Shown: positions 12,923 through 26,500, numbered from the stretch's first letter. The stretch is DNA of 64,000 nucleotides from Mercurialis annua (GCF_937616625.2 NC_065577.1:40949001-41013000); one strand, 5' to 3'. Notes: a model not told the origin generated them from the sequence alone. Translations and numbers: made by a program.

Positions 12923-13182
12923 CTCCCTCCGTCCCGTTTATCAAGTCTCATATTCTATTTTGGGATGTCCCATTTAAAAAGTCCCATTACTATTTTTAGA
13001 ATATTTTGCCATTAAATACCCCATTTTACCCTTACTTTAGTTATCTTAAAAGAGTTCTATGGAAAATTCCACTATCATTAATAGGGGCAAAACATGAAAA
13101 AATATGAAAAGACAAGAATAATTAATGTTTTCTTAATCTGTGTGTAAAGTCAAATGGGACTTCTAAAGTGGGACGGAGGGAG
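12923..13182. mobile_element. Stowaway-like MITE, copy 1
   Basis: A 260-bp element starting CTCCCTCCGTCCC and ending GGGACGGAGGGAG, flanked by TA on both sides (12921-12922, 13183-13184). The terminal repeat and TA duplication are diagnostic of Stowaway-type Tc1/mariner MITEs. It is highly similar over its full length to the copy at 14684. Confidence 0.88.
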
Positions 13183-13236
13183 TACTATTTAAATTCAGAA
13201 GTTTCGAATCTTTTCTTATTCGTTGTAATCAGGCTA

Positions 13237-13860
13237 TTAATCATCCATGGCCCCTGACATTTGAGGGTATGTGCACCAACATTCCATAATGTTTAAAAAC
13301 GGGCATAAAATCCCCTGATCTTTGTGGCGGCGCTCACCATGACCTTTATGTACAAAAAATACCCCCAGCGCCGTTTTTTCTTTTGCGGCTGTCTTTAAAA
13401 AAAAAATTGACAGCGCCATGTGTCAGTTGACACGTTATCAAAAGACAAAAATATTCAAAATATTCAAAACACCTATAAATATAATATCTGATTAAATTAA
13501 AATATTCAACCCAAAATCCAACAACCCGTTCAAACCCAAACCAACTTCACCCCACCACCGCCGGAAAATTTTTCGGTTATCTTCTCCGAGTGAAAGATGA
13601 CCGGAAATTTTTCGGTCACCCTTATGGATCTGTTCCAAGAACAGATCCACGCAAGACGTGACCAATTCATTTTTATAGTGACCTGTTTTAAAAATCGTGA
13701 TTAAAATAAAACTTCTTGTAAAGTTCGACATTTTTAATGGAACTAACCCTGAATTAAAAGTTAAATCCGGGGGTCAAATAAAATTATGATCTATCCACTC
13801 GTAAAGTTAAATTCGGGGGTCAAATAAAATTATGATCTATCCACTCGTTCAACGGGTGAT
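13237..13860. repeat. Unclassified repeat-like region with a 46-bp tandem duplication
   Basis: The left part (GGCCCCTGACATTTGAGGG onward) is GC-richer than its surroundings and not gene-like. At 13757-13802 and 13803-13848 a 46-bp unit (AAAGTTAAATYCGGGGGTCA...) is repeated head to tail with one difference. The region may be a decayed transposable element, but no matching termini were found. Confidence 0.55.
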
Positions 13861-14683
13861 TACAATGGTTGTATCACTTGAAATTTGAATTAATGATTAT
13901 ATCAGTTTAATTCCTGGTTTGATTTTTAAAACATTGGGATAAATATAATAATGTCTCTTTCATCGTTCTAACAAAGAAAAGAAAAAATGCTTAATCCTTG
14001 GCTTTTTGCTTGCCTTCTCTTTGAAAAGTATCCTAAAGTTGACTAGATTAGAAGTAGAACATGTTCCATAACTACCATTGACAAATGAACAAAATATTTA
14101 TGGATTATTTGGTCAGGAGAATAATATATGGTTAGGTTTAGTACCAATTTGTAATTTAGGGCATCAATTGTGATTTGCATACCTCAAAATGTAGCCAAAT
14201 AGAGTTGCAAGAGTTTATTTTCTCTGGTCTCGGATTTAAAATTCTAAGTGTAAAATAACTTTTTAGTGGATTTATAGTTAATTATATATGGATTAATTTT
14301 TATTTCAATAATAAAATTTAATTTTAGTTTTTTATAATATCTTATGCGGTCCTTTTTTTACTATATATTTAACTTATATTTCGATATCAAATATGTAAAT
14401 TTTATACAATTACATTAAGTTTACTATGATAATAACTGAAATATTAATATATTAATATATATTTTATATTTTCAAATTACGATTAAAATTATAATTTATA
14501 ATGCCCTCTCTGAATATTTTTGTTTAGGTCCGCCATTGTTAGTGGGCTTTATCTGGCTCGATATGAATTAATCGAGATAATGACTTTGAGCATTGGATGA
14601 ATTTGTATTAAAAAAACTGTTTACGTTGAAAGAAATATAGTCAAACTTTCAATTGTTTATTTGTGAATCATCTATGATTTATA

Positions 14684-14943
14684 CTCCCTCCGTCCCGTTT
14701 AAGAAGTCCCATATTCTATTTTGAGATGTCCCATTTAAAAAGTTTTATTACTATTTTTAGAATATTTTTCCATTAAATGCCCCATTTTACCCTTATTTTA
14801 GTTATCTTAAAAGAGTTCTATGAAAAATTCTACTATCATTAATAGGGGCAAAACATGAAAAAACATGAAAAGACAAGAATAACTAATGTTTTCTTAATAT
14901 GTGTGTAAAGTCAAATGGGACTTCTAAAGTGGGACGGAGGGAG
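14684..14943. mobile_element. Stowaway-like MITE, copy 2
   Basis: A 260-bp element with the same CTCCCTCCGTCCC termini and TA flanks (14682-14683, 14944-14945) as the copy at 12923, in the same orientation. The internal sequences differ at only a few percent of positions by eye, so the family moved fairly recently. Confidence 0.88.
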
Positions 14944-14966
14944 TAAATATATTTGATGTCATTGAA

Positions 14967-17900
14967 TCTATATCTATATATAATATAATTGAGAGGACCA
15001 ACGGAGAGCTCTCATTGATTCTCACCAAATAGAGCATTCTCATAGTCTCCACTTTTTTTAAAATATTTAATTTAATTTAATTATTTAATTGAAGTTTTGT
15101 TATGAGTTCTAATCTATATCAATATCCTAATCTATATAAACTATCTATTTTATTTATTTTTAATTTCCTTTCAATTCCAAGCCGTGCAGTCTCCAGATTC
15201 CAAACCGTGCATCATGTTAATTTATTTATTTTATAGAGGAGAAACTATTCATAAACAGCAAATAGAAGGTATGTTTAATTGTTCTACAATCTATTGGGGC
15301 TTTAATATGCCTTTGAATGATTGAACGAATTGTAATATATTATTGTATTTTGTACATATTATTAAATGATGATTACTCTTGCTATCAATAAGTATCATAC
15401 ATGGTTATATTTTGTGAATCAGAATGACTTATGAAATTTGTAGCGGAAGAATAATTGTCATTAAGATAAGTGATAAACTACCTCAAAGAGTTTTGGAATT
15501 TTTGAGTAAGATTGAATTAAAGAGTTTGTTTCGGTTACATTATAAATTGAGGTAATTTGATTTTGGCTCAGAAAGAGAATTCTTGGAATGATTTGAAAAT
15601 GTAGTTATGTTATTTGGTTTTATATTTTGAAAATAAAAAGACATAGCTCTGTTGGGTTCACTGTTACCTCTAACTGAATAAGTCTTCATCTTAAATAAAT
15701 TTTGATAATGACAAACAAAAGCAGGAGTTAAACTACAGTTTGATAAACACTGTCTTTTCTTATTTGATATAATATTTTTATATGCTTTTTTCTCTTTTTT
15801 TACTTATTTTATCTTTTAAGTTTCTATGTGATATTTTTGTTTTTTTTTTGTTTTTTTATCTGCTAAATTAACTGCTAATACATATATTTCATTTTTTATT
15901 ATTGTATTGAAAACGGGGAAATTATATCAAAGAGAATGAAGTACACATTTTCAAATATTGATACTTAATTAGCGGTATGATTTTTTTATGTTTTCTCTGC
16001 ATTGTAAGTGAAGAAATAAAACTTTCTTTCTTTAACTGATGTTAAGCTGCAATATCTTGTGAATTATAAATTATATTGTACTTTATTATTTTTGTACTAT
16101 AATGATTTCTTCAGAAATTTAATGTATATATTCCATATAATACGACCATAATCAACTGATAGAGTATTTTTTATATCTTTAAATGAATTTAACTATTGTT
16201 TTGAATATGAAAATTCTTTTTGCACAAATTTTCACTGCACACAATTGACAAAGGGAGGTTAAAATTTAAAAGTACATTAGTTTAATTGTTAGAATAACAA
16301 AGATAACTATGCAAATGCTAAAATGAAAAAGCTAATGAGATCCGCATATTTTCATAATTAATATGTAAGTGTGCATTAATAATATAGCTTAAATTCAAAC
16401 TAGATCTCCTTTTATTTCTGATCTTTTTCTTATTTCGTTTATTTTTTTAAGTAGTGAAAAGATAATAAATATTACATATTTTTTTTTTTGACGATCTTTT
16501 GATTTTTTTTATTTTTTTAGAAGAAATGTAGGACTTTATTGCAGCACTAGAAAAAATATTACAATTCAAGCATATAACTTCTTGCGAATACATTAAAAGA
16601 CAAATAAATAAACAAAGGCTGCAACCCTCTTGCATAAATAAATGAGATAAGAATTTCCGATAGCAATATGAAATCGAAAATTGCAAATTGTTGATAAAGC
16701 ATTACGATGTCTTCTGAAAGCAACTGATTTGAATTTCGTCAATTGGGCATTAGATTCAAAGTGCACTTTATCAAAATACAATCTACAGTTCTGACAGTTT
16801 CAACCTGAATTGTTCAACTGGATTATATCTTTGAATGAATTCAATTGAAAACCTAAAAACAAAAATTCCATCATAAACAATTCAGACATGCACCGCAATA
16901 GAAGATCCACAAAAGGAACATGAAATCCCATAAAGGGTAATATAAAATTTCCACGAAGGGAAATATAAATTCTATAGAAGGAGAGATAAGAACAACCATA
17001 AATAAAAATATAAAATAACAAAAGACAACGATTATATATAAATATATAAATAAAAACTGAATTAAAGAAAAATGAGACCACCGCCGATCAAATATTGATC
17101 GGAAGGTGGCCTTAAAGAAAGCCAAGAATAGGGTTAGTTTCTTTGTTGGAGATGGATGATGTGCGGCTAGGATTTGTTTTATTATATCAAGTTCATTTAT
17201 TGATTTATTTAATATGGATGATTTGTAGTGAAATATTGTATGGTTTTTTTTTGTATGTATAACTTTAGAAATGGGATAATATTTAATTAATGTAAAGATA
17301 TATATTATAACCTTACTAACTAATTTGGTGAAAGCAATTAGTATGTATAACCTTGCAAATCCAATAAATAGACTATGGATTCATCAGTATAAAAAAGTAC
17401 AAAACTTTATATCAGTTGATATTTTAATTTCAAAATAAGCTTTAAAAGTGCTAATATCTATTATGTCGTTTTTTTAATGTAATAGCTCATTTAAGAATTT
17501 TACTAAAGCCTATCATTTTTTAAATGTAAATATTTATATCTTATATTAATTACAACCAAATTTTTTAATTTTTACAATTACGTCTAATATAAAATCATCT
17601 TTTTTGCAATTGTAACCAGAATTTTGAGTTTCATTTTCAAATTCAAACATATACATATTTTATCAATTACGACCAAATATGAAAAAAATGTCTAATTTCT
17701 AAAAAACGTTTATATAAACGTTTAGTCACAATTGATAAAAAATTGAAAAGTTTGGATATAAAAATAAAATTTTAAAACTTTCAAATTGGATATAATTTAA
17801 AAATTAAAATGTTATTAAAATATATTTTAATTTTAAAAATCAATTACTAAGATTATTGGAATGCATTTTAATATTATTATTTTATTAGTTTACAAATTAC

Positions 17901-18001
17901 AACGCTTTAATTTTTTGACATTATTTATATTTTTAAAATTTTATCATACTTTAAATTATATATAAATTTGATCCGCGCAAATGCGCGGGGCTTACGACTA
18001 G
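14967..18001 (+). mobile_element. Non-autonomous Helitron (3035 bp)
   Basis: The 5' end is TCTATATCTATATATAAT, preceded by A (14966). The 3' end carries a GC hairpin CCGCGCAAATGCGCGG (17972-17987) eleven bases before a terminal CTAG (17998-18001), followed by T (18002). This is the canonical Helitron arrangement: 5' TC, 3' hairpin, CTRR, insertion between A and T, and no target duplication. No Rep/helicase coding sequence is visible. Several short minus-strand ORFs at 16447-17125 have no recognisable domains; they may be chance ORFs or pieces of captured genes. A second copy of the same 5' end is at 32131. Confidence 0.86.
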
Positions 18002-20051
18002 TATTGAAATACTCCTTTTCATACTTGGGATATTATCAAAATGCTTATTTGAGATTGATGGTTCCTAAAATAATTAAAGCTAATTGATTTATAGATTTAG
18101 GGTTGGCTTAATTTGCAGCTAATAGGAGAAGGAAAAAAATGGATAGAAAATAAGAATTTTGCTTGTTTGGATTTGGAAAAAAAATATTGATACATTTATA
18201 TGTTTACAATTAAACTATTGAAAGAATTATTGCGAGCTATTGAATATCATTTGATATCTCTTAATTGCTCTAATAATAATATTAGGCTTAATATTTGAAG
18301 AAAACTTCATTTTCGTTCTTACTTTTTTTATGATCTAAACTTTTAAAATCGTCAATTTTTAGCTCATCTTTTGATTTTAGTTTAAGTTGTAGCAATTTGT
18401 TTAAACTGAAATGAAAAAAATTCAAATATGCTTTTCATGTTTGGAATTTTTATAGTAACAAGAAAAATTAGAATAATAAAAAATAATATCAAGGGCACAT
18501 TTGATTTTTTTCAAAATAAATTTGAACAAATTGTTATGATTAAAACGGTTACATTGAGAAATTCGATAAAACTAAAAAATAAAAAATTAATTAAAATTAA
18601 CGATTTTGAAAGTTTAGCTCATAAACATAAAAAGAAGAAATTAAAAAAGGGAAATTTTGAATGATCAAGTCTAGTATTTCATTTCTAGTCGATATAGACT
18701 GTCAGTTACTGTTGGAGTTGCCTTTTTATTTCCAAAAAAGACCCGGTTAATACATACTTTAATAATCCTGTTCTATTAGCTCCCTGTATAAACTACGGAC
18801 AAAACTAGCAATTAATATTAAGGAGTAGTAAGTTTTTTATATAAAAGGCACAAGCTAGAAGATCTTTGATGTTGTTACAGTTTAAAATTTTGTAACAAAA
18901 TTTTGAGATATGCTTTATTATTTTAGATGTATTTATTTATCTATAAGTATGTCCCATTTACTATACGTATTATGTTTATCGGTTTTTTAAGTGTGGTGAA
19001 TATACCAACAACTTGTTTAAACTGACAAGATATAACATTATACGTTCATGTGTACATAATTTATCCTACTTGATTTATACAATACCTCGTCACCTTAATT
19101 ACAAATAAATATAAATATATTTGACAACACTTGAAAAGAAGATACACCAAACTAATGTAATTTTAAAATGATAAAGTATTAGTAAATGAGGTATGCCTTC
19201 ATTTTATAATTATCCATCAAATATATCACTTAGAGGTAGAAAAATCACACAACAAATGTGGGTATATTAATAATTTTTACTTGAAGTTGGATGAAATTAA
19301 TAATAAACTGGTCAAGGCAAGGCAGCAGCCTAACGTGTAAGCTTTATTGTAAATATGATAAATGAACTAAATATTATATGGTCCAATTAATGGAATTCAT
19401 AGCTGTAAATTCCAATTGATATCTACCAATTTATGCTATTGTGTTTCAATACCTAATTATTGGGTCGCTACCATTTTCTTTTTATTTCAGTTTAAAGAGT
19501 CTGTATAAATAAATTTATATAAAATTCAAACTCAGATAACTTTTTTATAAAATGATTATACTAAAAGTCAATTTTTTTGTTTGAATTAGATAATATTTTT
19601 AATAATCATAAATATTAAATAAAAATACGATGATGTATGCATATAAAATACTACAATATGTTGAATTAAAATTTCAATATAATTTAGAATTTACAATTTT
19701 ATAACATTTCAAAATAATATTTTACTTTGAATATTAATTTATAAATTTATGTTTTTTTATAAAAAAATTATAAACTTTATAAACAATGAACAGTAAGTTT
19801 TAATTTTATACACAGTAAATTTTTTATTAGAATAATTAAGTAAAACAATGAACAGTAAGTTTTTTTTTCCATAAAAAAAAAGTAAAAGAAATCAATTTAT
19901 ACAAGATATTGTCAAGACTAATGATCCACTTTGATTATGTCATCCTGGCCAATCTTTTGCTTTGTATTTTTTTGATTCTATTTATATTGTTGGCTTGTTT
20001 TGTTAAATAAACTACATTTGGAGTAAAAAAAATTCTTGGCTTTGCAATAAT
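18002..20051. other. AT-rich intergenic
   Basis: About 2 kb of very AT-rich sequence without recognisable genes or element termini. A 78-codon ORF at 18428-18664 is Lys/Ile/Asn-rich, as expected of chance ORFs in such sequence. Confidence 0.4.
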
Positions 20052-20748
20052 TGTTGGACAATTGCTGTAAAACTGAATATGATGAGGCTGATCGCGGATT
20101 AGGTCGATCTCTTTTAAACGTTTCGCGGCACAGCTCGGTGGTGCAAAGCTGACTATCAACCGCGGCGTCCCTAAGATAAAACAGCCGGAAATACTGATCA
20201 CACTGCACTGTAAAATCAGCTCTAAAACACTTTCTTCGTATTGCTCTGTGTTTCTGTGTTTTTGTGTGTTTTCAAATGAAAAGTGAAGCCAGTATATATA
20301 GGCTAAGAAAATGTAGCTGTTGTGTAAATAATTAATACAGAAAACGTTTTCTGATTGATGAGGGAAAACAGCAACAGTCAAAAACGTGGAGAGGTAAATT
20401 CAGAGAGTCAAAACAGTTACAAAAGAATTAAATAAAAAATTATTAATACTTTTATATGCAAAAAATAAAGTGCTAGCCGAACCGAACCGAACCACCCATC
20501 CCAGATCAGGCCGGCCGACCGGACGAACGGCGCGTGGTAAATCGGGTAGGATGTAACTCCTAGCCCGTTCACAAAATTGGGTACCCCTTGGCCCCCAAAC
20601 CCATATGAGAAAGACCAAGTTTATAAACCCAATGTATTGAGTTTTTCTAAGCAATGTGGGAAACCCACAAAACTCTCTATCTTCTCATTTCAAATTACAA
20701 GGCACTTTTTCCTTTTTAATTTTTTTTAAATTCAATAACTTTCCAACA
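20052..20748 (-). mobile_element. Solo LTR, minus orientation
   Basis: A 697-bp segment bounded by TGTTGG (20052) and CCAACA (20743-20748), with near-matching 5-bp flanks ATAAT (20047-20051) and ATAAC (20749-20753). Read on the minus strand it has a TATA-like CTATATATAC near 20300 followed by a transcribed-looking stretch, the layout of an LTR promoter. No internal retrotransposon domain or second LTR is nearby, so it is probably a solo LTR. ORFs inside it are not genes. Confidence 0.62.
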
Positions 20749-21063
20749 ATAACCAAATACATAATAACCCAATTTCTTTTTAATTTTTACCACTTTCGAT
20801 TATGTTTATAATCTTTTTAATTACTGGGAACTCTGATGGAGCTCGACCACCTTTTTAGCACGGAGAATCCTATCACCTAAATAAATTCCGGGAAGACTAG
20901 TTTCAGCTTCCAATCAGTCGGGCCTTCCACTTAACAGACCTTAACGGCTGATTCAAATGCTTCTAACAACTCCTATATGAAATGTGCGATTCGAATCGGT
21001 AACGAAGACTTTTGTTCCATACTTATGGTGCACAATTAAAACCGACTAAACTTTTCTTATGGT

Positions 21064-21511
21064 CTATGTAGCACGGAAACGGAAACGGGAAACGGAAACG
21101 ATACGAAACGGACACGGGGAAACGGCAATTTTTAAAATAAAAAACACGAAACGTGTAAATAATAAAAATATAAGTATATATTTATAATATTAGAAATTAT
21201 AAAATGCTATATATATATAAAATTTTATTTATATATTTATGCCAATTAATAAAATAAATCAAACATAATTAAATCCAACAAAAATAAGAAAATAAGCTAT
21301 ATTATAGATAAAATAAGTAATAAAAATTGTGGGTAATTGATTCATAAAAATTATTTATTGAGGATTTTTTTATAATTATATAATTTTTTTATTTATGGAA
21401 ACGGCCAGAAACGTTTCCTTTTGAGTTTCCGAGAGTTTCTGAGAGTTTCCGGTTTCTGAAACGTTTCCGAAACGGGACACGCAACTTTATCGAAGTTTTC
21501 GTGCTTCATAG
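21064..21511. mobile_element. hAT-type MITE
   Basis: A 448-bp element with terminal inverted repeats CTATGTAGCACGGAAAC and CTATGAAGCACGAAAAC (reverse complement of the right end). The 8-bp flanks are CTTATGGT (21056-21063) and CTTGTGGT (21512-21519), a typical hAT target duplication with one mismatch. Subterminal regions are full of GGAAACG words in opposite orientation at the two ends, probable transposase-binding repeats. Confidence 0.85.
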
Positions 21512-22202
21512 CTTGTGGTTGATAGTTTCCTATTTAATAACCGCTATAAAAAATAATATTATATTTAATTTATTTAATTAGCGGTATTTAGTACATAATT
21601 TTTTTATATTTTTTATCTGTAAAATATATAAATTATATTCTAATTATGGAATGAGCATACACATTAAATGTGTACAAAACTTTCTAACGTACAATTTAGG
21701 CAATAAAAATTTATCTTTCTCGACCAAAATTTAACAAGATAATAAATACTTTGAAGAAATAATTAAAGTCCTAATTATGCCTCAAAAAAGTCAAACCACA
21801 ATTTCACCACAAATCAAACAAAAATAAACAAAAACTTAAATAAATAAACACAACAAATAAAAAATACAATAATAACAAAATATAAAAAAACCCCTTCCTT
21901 CCTCACGCGTTTACCACCTCGTCTCCTCCTCCTCCTCCTCCTCTCCTCCATTTTCTTCTTCTTCCTTTTCTGCTCAATTTCCCCTTTATATCCCCCAATT
22001 CCATTTCCAACCCCAAATAATTCCATTTCTCAATCTCACATTTCCTGGGCAATTCCGTAATTTCCCCCTCTCAATGCTACAGATCCATGGAAAATCACCC
22101 ACTTCAGATCCATAACCAAATCAAAAACCAACGACAACCCAGTTAAAATCTTCAAATTCCCATCAAAACCCAGATCTCAATTTTTCTTATAATCAAAAAA
22201 CA

Positions 22203-25200
22203 ATGAAGCCCACCTCAAGATTTTTCACAATAGGATTAGTAACATCATGGTACTCCTCAAACATAGGAGTGTTATTACTAAACAAGTATTTATTATCAAA
22301 TTACGGTTTCAAATACCCAATTTTTCTAACCATGTGTCACATGACTGCCTGTAGTTTACTAAGTTATGTTGCGATTGCTTGGTTAAAAATGGTACCAATG
22401 CAAACCATTCGGTCTCGGCTTCAGTTTCTGAAGATCTCTGCTTTGAGTTTAGTTTTTTGTGTTTCTGTTGTTTTTGGGAATATTTCGTTGAGGTTTCTTC
22501 CTGTTTCGTTTAATCAAGCTATTGGGGCTACGACGCCGTTTTTCACTGCGATTTTCGCTTATTTGATCACTCTTAAGAGGGAGGCTTGGCTTACTTATGT
22601 CACCTTGGTACCTGTTGTTACTGGAGTTGTCATTGCTAGTGGGGTATGTGTAATTTTTGTGTTTTGGATTGGTTGTTTTAGTTGATTTTTTGCTTTTTTT
22701 AGCTGTGGGTGTTTTTGTTGTGATCATTGTTGAATTGGCTTAGTTTTGATTGGTGAACTGGTAATTAAAGTTGGTTGCTTTTTCATTTACGGAATTGGTT
22801 GAATTTATAGCTACCATAGATATGGTTAATGGGATTTAGTTAAATTCTAGTGTAGTTGTGTGAATTTGAATTGAAGTAGTGGCTAGTGGCGTGTAATCCA
22901 TTCCGTTTTGTGCGTATATTAGTGGAGTTTCTGTGTAGAAAAAGTGATGATAGGAGGAAAAAAAATATAGCTTTTGGGTTAATTCTAGTGCTCGGCGGAG
23001 TGTTTTGTATTATATGATTATCGGCTTTGTTTGATACTTATACATTTGTTTGAGCTAGTCTAATTATATGTCAGCTAAGTAATTGTTCTTCTATGGCTAC
23101 AGGGTGAACCGAGTTTTCATCTATTTGGTTTTATCATATGCATTGCTGCTACGGCTGCAAGGGCACTCAAATCGGTGCTGCAAGGAATTCTACTTTCTTC
23201 TGAGGGGTAAGGTTCTTGTGTTCTGTTTTTTGCATTGTAGCAAGAAACTGTAGCTCTGTTTTCTTTTTTGTATTTCTAAATATATTTGAAAGATGATGGT
23301 TACTGATCTCAAACGCGTGTAACCTACTTTAATAGGGAGAAGCTGAATTCGATGAACCTCCTTTTGTACATGGCTCCTATAGCTGTTGTTTTCTTACTGC
23401 CTGCAACTCTGATTATGGAAGATAATGTGGTTGGCATCACACTGGCTCTAGCCAGAGATGATATCAAGATTGTCTGGTATCTGCTATTCAACTCAGCGCT
23501 GGCATACTTTGTAAATTTGACCAATTTCTTGGTCACGAAGCACACAAGTGCTTTGACCTTACAGGTATTTCTAACTTTTTCATCTTTGCTTGTTATTGTT
23601 ATTTTGTTTTGCATTAAGGAATGGCCTTTAAGAAAACAAAAGGTTTTGTTTGCTTGGAAAAAATTAACGAGTGTGATCATTTAGCACGTTGACTGAATAT
23701 AATTCATGAGACTTCCTTGGTAGATAGTTAGTGTAGTGGACTTTTTCCTTCTCTTTTCTTATGGATTAAATTACTCCTTGGTGCTAGTTTCTGCTTTAAT
23801 CTCCACAAAAATTATGCAATTGCATGATTATATATACTAGTTCTTAGAATGCATTTCTCCTAGAGCTGTGTAGATCAGTAGCATCAAGGAAGCAATATGC
23901 AATTTGAGTTGGTTTGAAAATTGAGAATTGCAACTTAGGAAATTGTTATTGCTTGAAAACTCGTGGAGTGGTGGACCATGTTGGTTCAAAAGGATGATTA
24001 CATAATTGATGTTTTCTAATGTTGTTACCAGTAGATTTTCAAATATTTGACCAGGCCTAATTACTCAGTTTAAATGCGTTTGGTCTATCCTAGTTGTAGC
24101 TATTGCAGTGTCTTCTTCTGCTCTTACAATATTTTGCAAGATCCTTCGCTTTTTTCCCTACAGTCACTTTGCCTTATTTGGTATCTCTATCATCCCCTAC
24201 TTGTGCTCCTCCATTCGCTTCTTTGAAATCCCTAGTCATGTTTTAATTTGGTGACAATTACTTACAAGTCCTGGAAGGAAATTAGGAAGTTCCTGAAGAT
24301 TATGCACATGAAGTTGGTGTCATCATAGTAGATCCATTATTTTAGCCAAGGAGACTGATTGCTTTTACATATACATGCGTGTATTTGTGGCTTTAGCTTG
24401 TTCGAATAGTCTAATCCTAGGATTGTGTTGGAGTTGAATCTTTTCCAAACCCGTGCCAAGTGTTTTGAGAAACTCTACACCCGACAGATTGGTGGTTATA
24501 TACAGTTCTTGGAACATAATGGTTATGAGGTGCATTTGATATTCTAAGTTTTTGCTGAAACTTCTGTTAGTTCCTTTATGTTGAAAATTTGGACAAGTCA
24601 TTTTATGCAAAAGGAGTAGAGATGAGAGCGGTTCAAAAAATTGTGGGTTGGAGAATCAGGATATATTTTCTGTCCTTCTGGGTAGGCATTAAGTTGCAAC
24701 AGTTTAGGGTTTCTGTGTTGTCTGTCTATGTTGCCCGTAAGCTTCTTCAGCATTTTCTTTCTGTTTTCGGAAAACCCTCTGAACTCCAAAACTCTACACT
24801 TTTAATCTATTCTGGTAAATATTATATTTCACCGTTTTCTGTATTGGTGTTTCCCATTTCCATGTTACGTAGATGTTGTCTGTGAATCTTTACCATGCCC
24901 ATGTACTGGAGCAGCTATTGTGGTAGAAGGCGTATGCATAAACCTTTCCGTATGTGACCTTACCAGTCTCGTGATCTCTCTGTTACATATTTCAATCGCT
25001 AGTTCTCATGGCCTTCTCCTCGAATTTTGTACTTTTGAGGCCGACGGAGTTTTATTTTATGTTTCATTTCTTAGTGATCTTTGAAAAATTTGTGTTTTTG
25101 CGTGTCTATTGATGTCTTTCTTTGACGGCCATTGTAAGCACCAATTTAAAAATTGTAATTGATATATTAGGTTCTGGGGAATGCAAAAGGGGCTGTGGCT

Positions 25201-25317
25201 GTTGTGGTTTCAATTTTGATATTCAGAAATCCTGTTTCGGTCACCGGTATGCTCGGTTATGCTCTCACAGTCATGGGAGTGATCCTTTACAACGAAGCGA
25301 AGAAAAGAAGCAAATGA
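22203..25317 (+). CDS. Nucleotide-sugar (UDP-uronic acid type) transporter, TPT/NST family, 4 exons
   Basis: Exons 22203-22643, 23103-23206, 23336-23564 and 25171-25317 join in phase to 306 residues. The protein has about ten hydrophobic segments and the triose-phosphate-translocator fold of the NST-KT group: an early [18 protein letters not shown], then [79 protein letters not shown] and [20 protein letters not shown]. These match Arabidopsis UUAT-like Golgi transporters that bring UDP-uronic acids and related sugars into the Golgi lumen for pectin and xylan synthesis; the exact substrate is inferred. The 5' UTR is CT-rich with a TCC microsatellite near 21922. Intron 3 is 1.6 kb and has no recognisable insert. 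Its 3' flank (25606-25800) recurs in the tandem array downstream. Confidence 0.94.
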
Positions 25318-25605
25318 TTCGAAATGTTTGTAAACAATTTAAGTGAAATATTCCACACATTTTGTTTCCTTTTGCGCCGGGACAGCAGCGAAACCTTCTT
25401 ACGGAGCAAGCTCGGGTGGTGAATGGTGCTGCGGATTTTGCCCTACATATATTTTTTTTCGTTTACGGGGAAGCTGGAAATAGGTTTTCCATTTGTATCA
25501 GCAACAAGTGCAGGATTTAGCAAAAAGTAGAAAACTCAAAATAAGTGTTTGATTTATCTCTCTTATTCCTTGTTAGGGGTCGTAGAGGAATACATCATTT
25601 TTATT

Positions 25606-25800
25606 TTGTTATTCTTTCAGAAAAATTATTGTAGAATTGGATCTTTACAGAATCAGTTCATTGACATTTTTTATATTGATTAATTAATGAAAGAAAAACA
25701 TTCTCTAATTTTTTTACTGCTACAGCTCTGTACTTTCTTTGGATTTTTGCAGTGGATGGCTTATGTTTTTGGTGGAGAATTAGTGGATCAATTTCCTTTT
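25606..25800 (+). repeat. 'Tail' repeat, copy next to the transporter gene
   Basis: This stretch, about 290 bp after the transporter stop and possibly in its 3' UTR, reads TTATTTTGTTATTCTTTCAG ... TTTTTTTACTGCTACAGC ... TGGATTTTTGCAGTGGATGG. Clearly homologous copies occur at about 28700-28890, 34271-34450, 53456-53640 and, split by insertions, 56519-56910 plus 62833-62900. It is the anchor of the decayed tandem array described in the findings. Confidence 0.75.
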
Positions 25801-26060
25801 TTATGTTTAATTCCTCAATTTTCTACATATTGAATTTGAAGTAAAAATTTACAAACTTAAAAACTAATTATTTCATATGATATAAATTAAAATTATAGAT
25901 CCAGAGCTATCCAATGAATAAAATTGCACTCAATTATAATTATATACAATTAGATAATAGAGCAACAAATTTATTATATATATAATATATTCTAACTTAT
26001 TGCATTTGTGTAAAAAATAAATTTTAGATTAGAATTTAAAAATTGGTCTTTTTTAATAGG

Positions 26061-26392
26061 GGCAATGTTATAAAAATTCACCAACTTTACACATTTTATC
26101 ATTTTAATCACGCCGTTTAAAAATCGTCATTTTCATAACCAACTATTAATTTTTTTTTTCAGAGCCATATACCGTTCAAAAATCCGGTGAAAATTGATGA
26201 CGTGTGAATATCCGATTCATTATGACATTTCACTATTCGGTTGCCAACTCAGCAATTTTCACCGGATTTTTAAACAGTGTATATGGATTTGAGAAAAATT
26301 GGTAGTTCGTATATGAAAATAACGATTTTTAATCGGTGTGATTAAAATGACAAAACATGTAAATTTGGTGAATTTGTTTATGACATTAAGCC
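26061..26392. mobile_element. Foldback MITE
   Basis: About 330 bp made almost wholly of two inverted arms of roughly 150 bp. The left begins GGCAATGTTATAAAAATTCA and the right, reverse complemented, begins GGCTTAATGTCATAAACAAA. Internal paired words include AAAATCCGGTGAAAATTG. The borders resemble MULE-type foldbacks; target duplication not certain. Confidence 0.65.
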
Positions 26393-26417
26393 TTTTCAAT
26401 ATTGTTCAAACCGACAA

Positions 26418-26418
26418 G

Positions 26419-26461
<43 letters not shown>

Positions 26462-26463
26462 AT
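26418..26463. repeat. (TA)n(TG)n microsatellite
   Basis: A run of alternating TA followed by alternating TG, visible directly. Confidence 0.95.
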
Positions 26464-26500
26464 GTGCAAACTTTTTTGTTAGGGGGATCCAAATTTAAAA

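Noticed and set aside
16447..17125. Four minus-strand ORFs in the Helitron as genes
   Set aside because: Hydrophobic, AT-driven composition, overlapping each other, no motif or splice support; kept only as possible captured fragments.
20400..20654. 84-residue minus-strand ORF
   Set aside because: Lies inside the solo LTR and has no known domain.
22449..22727. Minus-strand ORF opposite the transporter first exon
   Set aside because: Low-complexity Lys/Asn/Thr shadow of the real exon.
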